Shown here: in pieces, positions 9,701 through 18,321 of the stretch
How positions within the stretch are numbered: position 1 is the first letter of the stretch
How the letters are laid out: each line of letters begins with the position of its first letter
NCBI GenBank assembly: GCA_964586595.1
Contig: CAZPHB010000001.1
Location: 1 to 64,000, forward strand
Origin: REEB481 sp964586595
Lineage (GTDB): Bacteria; Bacteroidota; Bacteroidia; NS11-12g; UBA955
DNA: 64,000 nt
Direction: 5' to 3'
Notes under the pieces: model-generated
Databases searched by the model: none
What the model was told of the DNA's origin: nothing
What the model saw: the letters and a program-made list of their open reading frames with translations, nothing else
Position numbers and translations under genes: made by a program

Positions 9701-9812
9701 GAAAGGATTCTCTCTTGCACTGCTGATTGGCGTGATGGTTGGTACCTATTCATCCATCTGTATCGCTACTCCTATTGTTGTGGATTTCAGCGGTAAACGG
9801 AAGAAGAAATAA
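6798..9812 (+). CDS. secDF: protein translocase SecDF, fused
   Basis: 1004 aa; SecD and SecF are one polypeptide, as is usual in Bacteroidota. It sits in the inner membrane and uses the proton motive force to help SecYEG pull proteins out. Visible parts: first membrane segment (residues about 7-25), the SecD LGLDLRGGMNVILEV motif (about 81), a Lys/Ala/Ser-rich low-complexity insert (about 267-320) in the periplasmic part, SecD membrane bundle (about 520-690), then the SecF half from about 694 with GIPTGLDFKGGW and the second bundle. It ends in a basic KRKKK tail. The gene is monocistronic: a terminator follows 26 bp after the stop. Confidence 0.96.
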   Translation: MKNKGTVIGISVILALACVYQLSFTWVVRRFEDKAKRAATKNGVYNPKVYNNYLDSVGRTSIYNIGFAKFDYFECKQREINLGLDLRGGMNVILEVEKSEIIRGLAMNKEDAELLKALKAAQAEMDKQSGDFVELFAAEYNKATNGKKLANLFANTDNRQFITFTSSDAEVVNYIKREAASAVDRVYSVIEKRINQSNVTQPTIQQLDGGRISVELPGVDNPKRMEDLLEKSARLEFWETYDNSEKNGYQALKYLKAAYEASADLGMPKDTSAKKDSTALAAKKDSSASVAANGADSASKKRSDSLAKAKQQKEQKAAESKISNSPLMKILQPNSDQQGRVYPGARLALATKENQAKVIALLEHPLVKKALPFDVKLAWDAKPIAEGTNVYGLYFLKYNKLGKPAISGDQNLISDAFASTSQTGEIEINMRMYPAAANEWAQVTGDNKDRCVAIVLDDKVYSAPTVQAKITGGQSQISGSFDVKEAEDLANVLKAGKLPAPARIVASDVVGPSLGKEAIRNGSWSLILGFLAVILFMVLYYNRGGIISIIAVFANIFLIMGVLSSYGAALTLPGMAGIVLTIGMAVDANVLIYERIKDELREGKSLRSAVTNGFQAALSAIVDSNVTTLLAGIILTFTGAGPAYGFAIILVIGIFSSMFTALLVSRMLIENRLAKGKEIKFSYKYSDNVLSGKNFNFIGNRKKYYIISSLVIASGVVAFFMRGGIPTGLDFKGGWSFQIQTNAEKNYSVADLKKALDDNLKESSNEVKTIGNNGQYKIVTSYLINSNMKEGRDSVGNAVLNALKGFELTKTANGEGPILASSKVGPAIAANTRNKSITMVLLAIVGIFVYIVFRFRNIAYGLGATVALIHDVLIVLSFFAIFHGILPFPMEIDQHLIAALLTLVGYSINDTVIVFDRIREYLREHRTEKSESTIINNAINQTLNRTVVTAMTVFMVLIVLFLFGGDVLKGFSLALLIGVMVGTYSSICIATPIVVDFSGKRKKK

Positions 9813-9837
9813 GCTTCCGCTTTAATAGATCATACCT

Positions 9838-9871
9838 GAAGGGCGGAGCGGAGGCTTCGCCCTTCTTTTTT
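9838..9871 (+). terminator. rho-independent terminator after secDF
   Basis: A perfect 8-bp GC-rich stem (9838-9845 with 9858-9865), a 12-nt loop and a run of six T. It ends 18 bp before the lysA start codon. Confidence 0.9.
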
Positions 9872-9889
9872 CCATCAAGTTAAAAAAAC

Positions 9890-11131
9890 ATGATTCAGTT
9901 AAATAAATCAAACAATCAGTACGAATGGTCGGGAGTGTCACTTTCCGATCTTGCAGCAACGTTTGGTACACCGCTATATGTTTATGATGCGGCAACCATA
10001 AGGCACCAATATCAAAAATTAACAGCGGCGTTTGAAGGTGTCCGATTGCGCCTGCATTATGCATGTAAAGCCAATTCCAACATCAATATTATGAAACTGT
10101 TGAAGGAACAGGGCGCCGGTTTGGATGCAGTATCCATTGAAGAAGTCCATTTGGGATTACATGCCGGATTTAAACCGGAAGACATCATCTACACGCCAAA
10201 TTCTGTGCATTTTGATGAAGTGAAGGCTGCGGTAGCATTAGGTGTACGGGTAAATATTGACAATCTGCGCATCCTTGAACAGTTTGGCGTGGAATACGGC
10301 AATTCATATCCTTGTTGTATCCGCATCAATCCGCACATTATGGCCGGTGGACACACCCAAATTTCAGTTGGTCATATAGATTCTAAATTCGGGATTTCCA
10401 TCCATCAAATGCGCCATGTGCTCCGCTTGGTTGAATCATTACACATTAAGGTTGAAGGTTTGCACATGCATACCGGTAGCGACATATTGGATGCAGAAGT
10501 GTTTCTACGTGGTGCCGAACTGCTGTTTGATGCGGCCATGGAATTTCCTGATTTGGAATTTCTCGATTTTGGAAGTGGATTTAAAGTTCCGTACAAAGAG
10601 GATGAAACCGCAACGGATATTGAAGAAACAGGCAAAAAGATTACAGACGTGTTTCGGGCATTTTGTACCAATTATGGAAATGAACTGGAACTAAAATTCG
10701 AACCCGGCAAGTACCTGGTAAGTGAAGCAGGAGTGCTACTTGTTCGTGCCAACGTGGTGAAACAAACTACTTCAACCGTTTTTGTAGGTGTAGATTCTGG
10801 ACAAAATCACCTCATTCGTCCGATGTTCTATCAAGCCTACCATCGCATCCAGAATATGAGCAATCCTGATGGGGCCACCAGGCTGTATTCGGTGGTAGGC
10901 TATATCTGCGAAACAGATACGTTTGCCTACGACCGCAAGTTGCATGAGGTTAGGGAAGGAGATCTGCTGTGTTTGTTCAATGCCGGTGCTTACGGTTTTG
11001 CCATGTCCAATCAGTATAATTCTCGATTCAGGCCGGCAGAGGTGCTTATCGATCAAGGAAAGGCACATTTAATAAGGAAAAGAGAAAGTATGGCTGACTT
11101 GCTGCGCAATCAGATTGTTCTGGAATCATGA
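9890..11131 (+). CDS. lysA: diaminopimelate decarboxylase
   Basis: 413 aa; last step of lysine synthesis, meso-diaminopimelate to L-lysine, PLP-dependent, cytoplasmic. An alanine racemase-like barrel opens with LRLHYACKANSN, in which the lysine binds PLP (near residue 58); GLHMHTGSDI and FGSGFKVPY follow, with the EPGKYLV and CETDTFAYDR substrate and catalytic-cysteine segments and NAGAYGFAMSNQYN near the end. Length fits the family. No lysine riboswitch is visible in the 18 bp between the secDF terminator and the ATG, and no promoter box either, so its transcription signal is unclear. Confidence 0.95.
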   Translation: MIQLNKSNNQYEWSGVSLSDLAATFGTPLYVYDAATIRHQYQKLTAAFEGVRLRLHYACKANSNINIMKLLKEQGAGLDAVSIEEVHLGLHAGFKPEDIIYTPNSVHFDEVKAAVALGVRVNIDNLRILEQFGVEYGNSYPCCIRINPHIMAGGHTQISVGHIDSKFGISIHQMRHVLRLVESLHIKVEGLHMHTGSDILDAEVFLRGAELLFDAAMEFPDLEFLDFGSGFKVPYKEDETATDIEETGKKITDVFRAFCTNYGNELELKFEPGKYLVSEAGVLLVRANVVKQTTSTVFVGVDSGQNHLIRPMFYQAYHRIQNMSNPDGATRLYSVVGYICETDTFAYDRKLHEVREGDLLCLFNAGAYGFAMSNQYNSRFRPAEVLIDQGKAHLIRKRESMADLLRNQIVLES

Positions 11132-11136
11132 AGCAC

Positions 11137-11169
11137 AAAAAAAGCCACATCTGAAGATGTGGCTTTTTT
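11137..11169. terminator. bidirectional rho-independent terminator
   Basis: A perfect 8-bp stem (11144-11151 with 11156-11163) with a TGAA loop, an A-run on the left and six T on the right. It can end both lysA (plus) and the coiled-coil gene (minus), whose stop is at 11186. Confidence 0.92.
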
Positions 11170-11185
11170 CATCTGTTGGCGTTTT

Positions 11186-12070
11186 TTATTCCAACGTGAA
11201 TGTGTTTTTCTGCTTCATGGTATCGTCTGTCCAGAGCTCAACAGAATATTTGCCTTTTTTAAACGCAGCAGCTGTGAAATAGAGTTTCACCTTTTGCTGT
11301 TCTCCATCAAACACGATGGTTTCTTTCAGGGAATAAAGGGTGCTCTTGTCTGCAAGACTTTTATTGTCTTTCGTGAGGATTTCACCTTCAGGTCCGACAA
11401 TTCTAATTTTCACCTCTTGCTCCACTGGTTGCTCAATCAAAGGATTCTGGATGATGTCAAAAGTAATCTTCAGTCGGTCAATTGATTTTGATTTGAACGT
11501 TTCCTCTTGTTGTCCGTTCTTGTTTCTGATGCCGAAAGTAAGCACAGGACCGAATTGCAGGGATTGACCTTTGGATATCTTATCCTTCATGGCCCTGTTC
11601 TCCGACTCCATAGATGCGCGGTCGTTTTCGGCCTGACGCACAGCCTGTTCTTTATCCAGTTGTGCACGGAGCAACATGTCCTGAAGCTTCTTGATTTCGT
11701 CAGCTTTCGCAGCCAATTCGGTTTTGAACTTTTCAATTTGCTCCGGACTCATATTGCCAATAGCCCTTTGCAATTGCTTGATTTTTGAAAGATATGAAGC
11801 CTCTTTTGCAGCCAGTGTAGCTGTGGAACCTTCCAATTCCTGAATCTTTGCCGCGAGTCGTTGATTTTCTTCACGGGTAGAAATCATTTGTTCCAAAGAG
11901 TCGCGCATATTGAGCAGCACACGCTGCAGACTGTCGCGAAGCGCAACTGCAGAGTCGCGTTCTTTAGAAGATTTGCTCAGTTTCTGATGCTGCATGTACA
12001 GGTAGGCGTTTCCTCCGAAACTGCCTGCCAGAAACACACCCAGCACCGCGGTTAATACATTACGGTTCAT
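11186..12070 (-). CDS. membrane-anchored coiled-coil protein of unknown function
   Basis: 294 aa. Residues about 6-26 form one membrane segment with a short cytoplasmic start. Residues about 30-175 are almost continuous heptad-like sequence rich in Glu, Lys, Gln and Leu, predicting a long coiled coil that projects into the periplasm. The last 120 residues (from FGPVLTFGIRNKNGQ) look like a beta-sandwich domain ending WTDDTMKQKNTFTLE. I do not recognise a named family; a cell-envelope structural or scaffold role is plausible but unproven. It is alone between a shared terminator and its own promoter. Confidence 0.75.
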   Translation of the reverse strand: MNRNVLTAVLGVFLAGSFGGNAYLYMQHQKLSKSSKERDSAVALRDSLQRVLLNMRDSLEQMISTREENQRLAAKIQELEGSTATLAAKEASYLSKIKQLQRAIGNMSPEQIEKFKTELAAKADEIKKLQDMLLRAQLDKEQAVRQAENDRASMESENRAMKDKISKGQSLQFGPVLTFGIRNKNGQQEETFKSKSIDRLKITFDIIQNPLIEQPVEQEVKIRIVGPEGEILTKDNKSLADKSTLYSLKETIVFDGEQQKVKLYFTAAAFKKGKYSVELWTDDTMKQKNTFTLE

Positions 12071-12090
12071 TTCTTAACGGGTAAGATGTG

Positions 12091-12121
12091 CAAACATAAT
12101 CATTTTGTGATAATGACCATA
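12091..12121 (-). promoter_or_regulatory. candidate promoter for the coiled-coil gene
   Basis: On the minus strand: TATG (12118-12121), 19-nt spacer, TATGTTTG (12091-12098), then 20 nt to the ATG at 12070. The -7 box is a perfect TAnnTTTG and the -33 differs by one base from TTTG. Confidence 0.55.
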
Positions 12122-12124
12122 AAC

Positions 12125-13423
12125 TCATCTACTGATATTACTCATGAACTCCAGCAACGCCGGGGGATGTACAAGTGGCAATATGATCCGCTGTTTTTTG
12201 TCTATGTAAATTCCCCAGGGAATATATTGAGTTCTAATTTTATCGTTGATCTTCGATGAAGAAAAGCCCATCGTCCAGGAAGTATTGTAATATTGGTTGT
12301 ACTTAGCCACCCATTTAGGACTGTCGCCATAATTTAAACAGAGGACGCGTATTTCCGGATATTTAAGTATCAGGCGATTCAAAGCGGCACTGTCTTCAAT
12401 GAACTGTGTCTTGTTGGAATTCCAAACATAAATGTACAGCGGCTTTCCACGCAGGCTGCGGATGGATTGTTTCTTGTTTATGCCTGCTGCAGTGCGGTAT
12501 CTGAATCGAGGCAACTTTTTTCCGGGGTGCAGGGGTTGTTCAAAAGAACCGCCTTCCAGTTTTTGCAGGTACAAGCTGAGTCCATCAGAAGAAATGCCAT
12601 GCACCTTGTAGCGGCTTAATTCCCAATCAAGCGTAATTTCCCCATCCTTCTCAATGATTTGTGCCTGTTCCGAAACAAATGGCAATCCGCAGCGCCCAAT
12701 AAGCACCTGGTCAATTCCCGGTTCATTGTAAAATCCATTACAGTTAACATCTTTCAGTCCAATACGCAATGAATCTGATGTGCCCGGTATTCTTACGTCT
12801 GCTGCCAGAATATTCATCCGTTGCTCACGGAAGCTGTGATTTGCATCTGCGAATCTTTTTTTTCCTCTGGCACTGCCGTAAAAGGTGTTGATCATGTTCT
12901 TGTAACTGAAGAAGGAATCAACGGGAAATCTGGATAAACGAGCAACATAAGTGCCCTGTCCCGGATTCGTTCCCGGAATCATAATGTCCAAATAGCGGCG
13001 GTAGTATATGGCTGTATCAGGAAGTCCGTCATCGGTAAAATCCAGATTGTTGTTGCGATCAATCCAGATGGGGTGGGGAACTTCAAGATGTCTGTTGTTG
13101 CCAATCAGGAACACTAAATAACCCGGAGAAAAAGGATTTTTTGCACCTCCGTAATACAGGAATCCGTAAGCAGTGTCCTTAAAGCGGCCCAATTGTTCAG
13201 GAATTTTAATGTTGGCTGAACGCAAAGCTTCTGTTTGCACGCCAAATGGTTCATAAGATTCCAAGGGATTACTGAAATAAAAACAGGGCGCAATCATCAT
13301 GCTGCGCCCCATTCTATCGTCTGTTGCCCTGATGGTAAGTTCCACCTTAAGCGTTTGCTGGGCCTTCAGGCAGGGAACAACAACAATGCCCAGGGCGAGG
13401 AGCAGTTGCTTAATCGCGGTCAC
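12125..13423 (-). CDS. secreted thioredoxin-fold protein lacking the CxxC motif
   Basis: 432 aa from a GTG at 13423, which has a GGAG sequence a few bases upstream and gives a proper signal peptide (LLLALGIVVVPCLKAQQ). The frame also opens at 13483, but that start would lie far inside the YugP gene. The middle has two Asp/Asn loops, DRNNNLDFTDDG and DVNCNGFYNEPG, that look like calcium-binding EF-hand-type loops. The C-terminal 120 residues follow a TlpA-type thioredoxin outline (LRGKPLYIYVWNSNKTQF), but the place of the CxxC reads NSNK, so a redox function is unlikely. It overlaps the upstream YugP gene by 14 bp and is probably co-transcribed with it. Confidence 0.7.
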   Translation of the reverse strand: MTAIKQLLLALGIVVVPCLKAQQTLKVELTIRATDDRMGRSMMIAPCFYFSNPLESYEPFGVQTEALRSANIKIPEQLGRFKDTAYGFLYYGGAKNPFSPGYLVFLIGNNRHLEVPHPIWIDRNNNLDFTDDGLPDTAIYYRRYLDIMIPGTNPGQGTYVARLSRFPVDSFFSYKNMINTFYGSARGKKRFADANHSFREQRMNILAADVRIPGTSDSLRIGLKDVNCNGFYNEPGIDQVLIGRCGLPFVSEQAQIIEKDGEITLDWELSRYKVHGISSDGLSLYLQKLEGGSFEQPLHPGKKLPRFRYRTAAGINKKQSIRSLRGKPLYIYVWNSNKTQFIEDSAALNRLILKYPEIRVLCLNYGDSPKWVAKYNQYYNTSWTMGFSSSKINDKIRTQYIPWGIYIDKKQRIILPLVHPPALLEFMSNISR

Positions 13424-14117
13424 CAGCTCCAAGGAACTGCAACAGGAAATACAAAAACGTGAGCAAGGATCCGAAGGCTGCAACCAGATACGTCATGGCC
13501 GCCCATTTTAATGAATCTTTGGCTCCGTCGTATTCACGGGTATTTACAACTCCCCGGTCTTGCATCCAGGCAAGTGCCCTTCGGCTGGCATCGAATTCTA
13601 CGGGTAAGGTAACCAGTGAAAATGCGAGTATTACCCCATAACAAGCCACAATGATGCCCAAAATAGCCTGTGCCGTAAACATGGTAGAAAGCGCACCTCC
13701 CAGAAAAAGTGAGAAAATCATGACCATATTCAGGATGCGGCCGCTGGCGTTCTGCAAGGGTACCAGTTTGCTGCGCAGTTGCAGCATGGAATAAGCCTGC
13801 GCATGCTGTACGGCATGACCACATTCGTGCGCCGCCACAGCCGCCGCTGCAGCATTCCGCTGATGGTACACCGATTCGCTCAGGTTTACGGTTTTGTTCA
13901 TGGGGTTGTAATGGTCGGTCAGTTCACCTTCCACGTGTACCACCTTTACATCGTAAATGCCATGATCTTCCAGCATTTTCTTTGCTACCTCATAACCACT
14001 CATTCCGTTCTCCAGAAACACTTCGCTGTAGTGGCGAAATTTACTTTTCAATCGCGCTGATACCGCCAGACTCAATACTACAATCAGGACGGTAAGGATG
14101 ATGTATCCGATTCCCAT
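13410..14117 (-). CDS. YugP-type integral membrane zinc metallopeptidase
   Basis: 235 aa, matching the Zn_peptidase_2 (YugP) family. A first membrane segment (residues about 3-22) is followed by a domain with AAHECGHAVQHA, the HExxH-type zinc motif (HECGH), then two or three membrane segments at about 145-190 and 205-230. TDHYNPMNKTVNLSE before the zinc site is also typical of the family. Substrate unknown; it should act at the cytoplasmic membrane. The downstream thioredoxin-fold gene overlaps its end. Confidence 0.88.
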   Translation of the reverse strand: MGIGYIILTVLIVVLSLAVSARLKSKFRHYSEVFLENGMSGYEVAKKMLEDHGIYDVKVVHVEGELTDHYNPMNKTVNLSESVYHQRNAAAAAVAAHECGHAVQHAQAYSMLQLRSKLVPLQNASGRILNMVMIFSLFLGGALSTMFTAQAILGIIVACYGVILAFSLVTLPVEFDASRRALAWMQDRGVVNTREYDGAKDSLKWAAMTYLVAAFGSLLTFLYFLLQFLGAGDRD

Positions 14118-14246
14118 ATTTTCTTTGTTTTAGCTAATTATTTGTATGTTGTGTTTGCCCGTATTTGAAACTTTAAATACCCGTTCTCAAAGGAATCTGT
14201 GAAAGTTTGTTCTTTGAAGAAACTCCTTTCAGTTGAAATTCATTGG

Positions 14247-14402
14247 CTATCTGGTCCACTTATAAATCAACACGATCATGCCAACCAAGAACATCAGAAT
14301 ACTGATTCTGTTGATTCCGTGCATGTAGCGCAAAAAAGGACTGTTTTCTGCGGTTTCCTGCTTTTTAAAGCTCAGATACGAAAGCATCTTCTTGAAGATC
14401 AT
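14247..14402 (-). CDS. 51-aa membrane protein
   Basis: A short open frame in the space between lon and the YugP gene. It encodes 51 aa: a basic amphipathic start (MIFKKMLSYLSFKKQ), then PFLRYMHGINRISILM leading into one membrane segment (LMFLVGMIVLIYKW) and a final Arg. The composition is that of a genuine small single-pass protein, and it lies 35 bp downstream of the lon stop on the same strand, so it is likely read with lon. The MHGINRISI stretch looks conserved-type to me (possibly a Bacteroidota DUF6728-like family), but I cannot verify that. ATG start at 14402, TAG stop at 14247. Confidence 0.7.
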   Translation of the reverse strand: MIFKKMLSYLSFKKQETAENSPFLRYMHGINRISILMFLVGMIVLIYKWTR

Positions 14403-14437
14403 AGATACAAGTATAACGATTTTGGATGCCCGCTGTT

Positions 14438-17082
14438 TTACGAATGCTTAGAATCTCCCGGCTTTGGGATGAATGCATCCAGATTCACCGGGTGTGTAAC
14501 TTTGGTATCTGTGAGCGCAATCAACAGTACCTCTTCCATGGTTTTTACGTAATGGAATCTTAAATCCCGCACATAATCAGGATTGATGTCTTCAATATCC
14601 TTTCTATTGCCTTCACAAAGCAAAATATCAGTAATGCCGGCTCTTTTGGCAGCCAAGATTTTCTCTTTGATACCTCCAACCGGAAGCACCTTGCCCCGCA
14701 ATGTGATTTCTCCGGTCATGGCCAGCTTTGCCTTCACCTTCTTCTGGGTGAACAAGGAGGCGAGTGCTGTGAGGATGGTAACGCCTGCAGAAGGCCCGTC
14801 CTTAGGGATGGCTCCGGCAGGGAAGTGGATGTGGATGTCAACGGCATCAAACAGGGCCGGATTAATCCCCAGCTGATGTGCCTGAGATTTGATAAATGTT
14901 CGCGCCAGTGTGGCACTTTCTTTCATGACATCGCCCAGCTGACCGGTCAAAACGAGGTTTCCTTTACCGGGTGTAATGGCGCTTTCCACAAACAATACCG
15001 AACCACCACTCTGACTCCAGGCCAGCCCGGTAACCACACCTGCATGGTTGTTGTCTTCGTACTGTTCTCTTTCTATTTTCTCGGAACCCAGGATGTGCTG
15101 AATGTCTGCAGCATTCAGTGAGGCTTTGTAAGTTTCTGCACTTACTTTCTTTTTTGCCAGGTTTCGTGCAATGGTTGCAATTCTTTTTTCCAGACCCCGT
15201 ACCCCACTTTCCAGCGTGTATTGATCAACAATCATCTCGATGATCTTGTCGCTGAGTTTCATGTCAGCTGCTTTCAGTCCATGAGCTTCACGCTGCTTTG
15301 GAACGAGGTATTTCTTGGCAATCTGAATCTTTTCTTCCACGGTATAACCTGCAATTTCAATTACTTCCATACGGTCGAGTAAAGCAGGCTGAATGGAATC
15401 CAGACTATTGGCAGTAGCGATGAACATCACCTTACTCAGGTCATAATCCATCTCGATGTAGTTGTCGTAGAAATGGGTGTTTTGTTCCGGATCTAAAACC
15501 TCCAGAAGTGCGGAGCTCGGATCACCCCTGAAATCCCGTCCCATTTTATCCACTTCATCCAGCACAAAAACAGGATTACTCGTGGCGGCTTTCTTCAAGT
15601 TTTGGATGATGCNNNNNNNNNNNNNNNNNNNNNNNNNNNNNNNNNNNNNNNNNNNNNNNNNNNNNNNNNNNNNNNNNNNNNNNNNNNNNNNNNNNNNNNN
15701 NNNNNNNNNNNNTCCAGCACAAAAACAGGATTACTCGTGGCGGCTTTCTTCAAGTTTTGGATGATGCGTCCGGGCATTGCACCAATATATGTTTTGCGAT
15801 GTCCGCGGATTTCGGATTCATCGTGCAAACCACCGAGACTCATCCGCACATATTTGCGACCTACGGCACGGGCTATGCTTTTTCCCAAGCTGGTTTTACC
15901 CACACCCGGAGGGCCATACAGGCAAATAATCGGACTCTTCATATCGCCTTTGAGCTTGATCACAGCAAGATATTCCAGGATACGCTTCTTCACCTTTTCC
16001 AGTCCGAAATGATCTTCATCCAGCACTTTAGCGGCGTGGTTCACATCAAAGGAATCGGTGCTGTATTCTCCCCAGGGAAGATCCAGCAACAGCTGCACAT
16101 AGTTCAAACCAACTGAATAGTCGGGAGAAGCAGGATTAATCCGGAGTATTCTGTCAAGTTCTCTGTTGAAATGTTCATGAACCTCTTTAGTCCATAGTTT
16201 CAGGTTGCCTTTCTCCCGCAGCGACTGAATTTCTTTATCCGGGCTTTCCTGACCAAGCTCCTCCTGAATGGCGCGTATTTGCTGTTGCAGGAAATACTCT
16301 TTTTGTTGCTTGTCAATATCGGTGCGTACCTTATTCTGAATTTGGTCTTTCAATTCAACCATCTGCAACTCTTTGGTAAGGTGCTCCAACACAAGTTCCG
16401 CGCGCTTCCTTAAAGAATCACTATTTAAAATCTCTTGCTTCTCGCTGATGTCAATATTGAGGTTACTGGCGGCAAAATTCACCAGGAATCGATTGCTGTC
16501 TATGTTTTTTATGGCTGTTGCTGCTTCGCTGGGGATGTTGGGACTCAGCTCAATGATTTGCAACGCGGTTTCCTTTAACGTGTCGATCAGTGCTTTGAAT
16601 TCCTTGTCTTCTTTTGCCTGAACATCATCGAGGGGAACGATGTTCGCCCTGAGGTAGGGTTCGGTTTGAATGATTTCACCCAATTGAAACTTACGTCTTC
16701 CCTGAATGATCAGGGTTGTATTTCCGTCGGGCATGCGCAATACCTTCATGATTACCGCCATGGTTCCAACGGTATGTAAATCGTCTGCCCCCGGATCTTC
16801 GACAGAGGCATCTTTCTGCGCACAAACTCCAATGATTTTACTCCCCTTATTGGCTTCTTTAATCAGCTTTATGCTCTTATCCCTGCCTACTGTGATGGGA
16901 AATACCACGCCCGGAAAAAGTACGGTATTACGAATGGGCAGAATGGGTAAATCATCCGGGAGTTTTTCCTTGTTTACCTCATCTTCCTCCTGTTTGCTGA
17001 ATAAAGGAATGAAATCTCCAGGATTTTCAGCATCTCCATGGTCATCACTGATGATAAACTGTACCTGCTTTGGGTCGAACAT
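14438..17082 (-). CDS. lon: Lon protease, interrupted by an assembly gap
   Basis: ATP-dependent cytoplasmic protease that degrades damaged and regulatory proteins. The start is the ATG at 17082 (MFDPKQVQF); the frame opens further upstream, but family members start here. In order: LON substrate-binding domain (LPILPIRNTVLFPG on), helical region, AAA+ module with Walker A GPPGVGKTSLGK and Walker B VFVLDEVDKMG, then the Lon protease domain with the Ser of KDGPSAG and the Lys of GGIKEKILAAKR. The coding sequence contains 100 N (15613-15712) flanked by identical 55-bp copies. Removing the N and one copy leaves 2490 bp, which is in frame and encodes 829 aa, normal for Lon. The gene is therefore intact and the break is in the assembly. 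Confidence 0.95.
15558..15612. repeat. 55-bp direct repeat, left contig end
   Basis: Identical to 15713-15767 on the other side of the N run. It encodes part of the lon Walker B region. Interpreted as the same genomic bases present at the end of two contigs, not a biological duplication. Confidence 0.95.
15613..15712. other. scaffold gap of 100 N
   Basis: Exactly 100 undetermined bases inside lon. The round number and the matching flanks show that this is a placeholder gap; true missing length is probably zero, with a 55-bp overlap. Confidence 0.98.
15713..15767. repeat. 55-bp direct repeat, right contig end
   Basis: Second copy of 15558-15612. Collapsing the two copies restores the lon reading frame. 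Confidence 0.95.
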
Positions 17083-17375
17083 ATTCTTATAGCTCTGGTT
17101 GTTCCAACTTACATGCCAAATGGAGGTGCAAATTAAACAAGCTGCGTACATAACAGCATTGATGTGCCTGTTTTGAGGGCATAGCAAGGCGCTTTGACGT
17201 GCATGTCGTTTTTGTTGATGGAAAGAAATGGCCTTATGTCAATTTGGCTGTTCTCGTTTCCTGATGTCAGTTCATTCGGGCTGTGCACCTGTTTGTGGTT
17301 CCTTGGGTGCATATTTTGTAATTCAGCAGTCAAACTGCAATTTTGCATTCCAAATTATTTCAACACGTAAACAAT

Positions 17376-18230
17376 ATGAAAAAGTTTTTCAACTACACAC
17401 TCATCTGCGCGGCTGCAGGCCTGGCTTTTCTAAGCGCATGCGGTGAAGATGATCCCATCAAACCCAAGCCAACCCTCACGCTGAACTCCGCCACCGGTTA
17501 CACAGCAGCTGATGTGCGCAGCGAAAACGGAACAAAACTGAAATTTGGTATTGTTGCAACGGCACCTTCCGGAGAAAAATTGAAACAGTTTACCGTCAAA
17601 ATCGCTACCAATGGTGGTGTAGCTGCCGGTCTTAAGGACACCATGCTGAATGATGCTTCACTGAACTACGACTGGAATTTCATCGTGAACGGAGCTGTGA
17701 ACGACAAAATTACCCTCAGCTTTACTGTTGCACTCGAGAATGGCGAAACAGACAGCAAATCAGTAACCATCACCATCATTGCTCCCATTGAAAACTTGAG
17801 TGAATCTGCCGGTCAGGAAGTAAACAACATGATTGGTCCAAACCTTGGAGCCTACAACCTGGTTGCAGGCATCCAAATGCGCGCCGATTCTTCCGAAGCC
17901 CGCAAGGACATTAAAGACATGACCACCACCAGCACTTCAAATACCTACACTTTTGCGCAGAGCTGGACTAGCGGTAATGGTTCTAAATTCGTTAAAGTGA
18001 CTGCTGCTGACTACGCGAATACATCAACCAACCAGCAATTGATTGACCTTTGGAATGCAAAAGCTTCCAGTGCCGCAAATACCGTTACCAACATTGCCAA
18101 AGGTGATGTAATCATGGTGAAAACAGGCCAAAGCGTAGCTTTTCCATACTTCCTGGTGAATGTTACCGATGTGGTGCTGACTACCGGAAACAATAACGAT
18201 AAGTACGTATTTTCTTACAAAGGACTGTAA
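17376..18230 (+). CDS. lipoprotein of unknown function
   Basis: 284 aa from the ATG at 17376; an upstream in-frame ATG at 17343 would put 11 residues before a perfect lipoprotein signal, so it is rejected. The signal is MKKFFNYTLICAAAGLAFLSACGE with lipobox LSAC at Cys22 or so. The mature protein starts with an Ig-like beta-sandwich region (residues about 35-140, with ASLNYDWNFIVNG and a Ser/Thr-rich strand), then a second part from about 150 (SAGQEVNNMIGPNLGAYNL) ending DKYVFSYKGL. No family recognised; it is likely surface- or periplasm-exposed. The gene is followed by its own terminator. Confidence 0.8.
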   Translation: MKKFFNYTLICAAAGLAFLSACGEDDPIKPKPTLTLNSATGYTAADVRSENGTKLKFGIVATAPSGEKLKQFTVKIATNGGVAAGLKDTMLNDASLNYDWNFIVNGAVNDKITLSFTVALENGETDSKSVTITIIAPIENLSESAGQEVNNMIGPNLGAYNLVAGIQMRADSSEARKDIKDMTTTSTSNTYTFAQSWTSGNGSKFVKVTAADYANTSTNQQLIDLWNAKASSAANTVTNIAKGDVIMVKTGQSVAFPYFLVNVTDVVLTTGNNNDKYVFSYKGL

Positions 18231-18260
18231 GCCATACGCAAATCCATTTTTTTTCAAAAG

Positions 18261-18285
18261 CCCCGGCCATAGGTCGGGGTTTTTT
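18261..18285 (+). terminator. rho-independent terminator
   Basis: An 8-bp stem with one G-T pair (18261-18268 with 18272-18279), a 3-nt loop and six T. It separates the lipoprotein gene from pfkA. Confidence 0.88.
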
Positions 18286-18321
18286 GTTTTTATATTCGAA
18301 ACTGTTTATCAAGAGCTTTTT

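Noticed and set aside
9872..9889. A lysine riboswitch before lysA
   Set aside because: Only 18 bp separate the secDF terminator from the start codon, too short for a riboswitch.
14199..14552. An open frame of 117 codons on the plus strand near the lon end
   Set aside because: It overlaps lon antisense and the small 51-aa gene; it has no signal or domain and is a shadow frame.
15613..15712. A real insertion or frameshift in lon
   Set aside because: The identical 55-bp flanks and the exact 100 N show a scaffolding gap, and the collapsed frame is intact.
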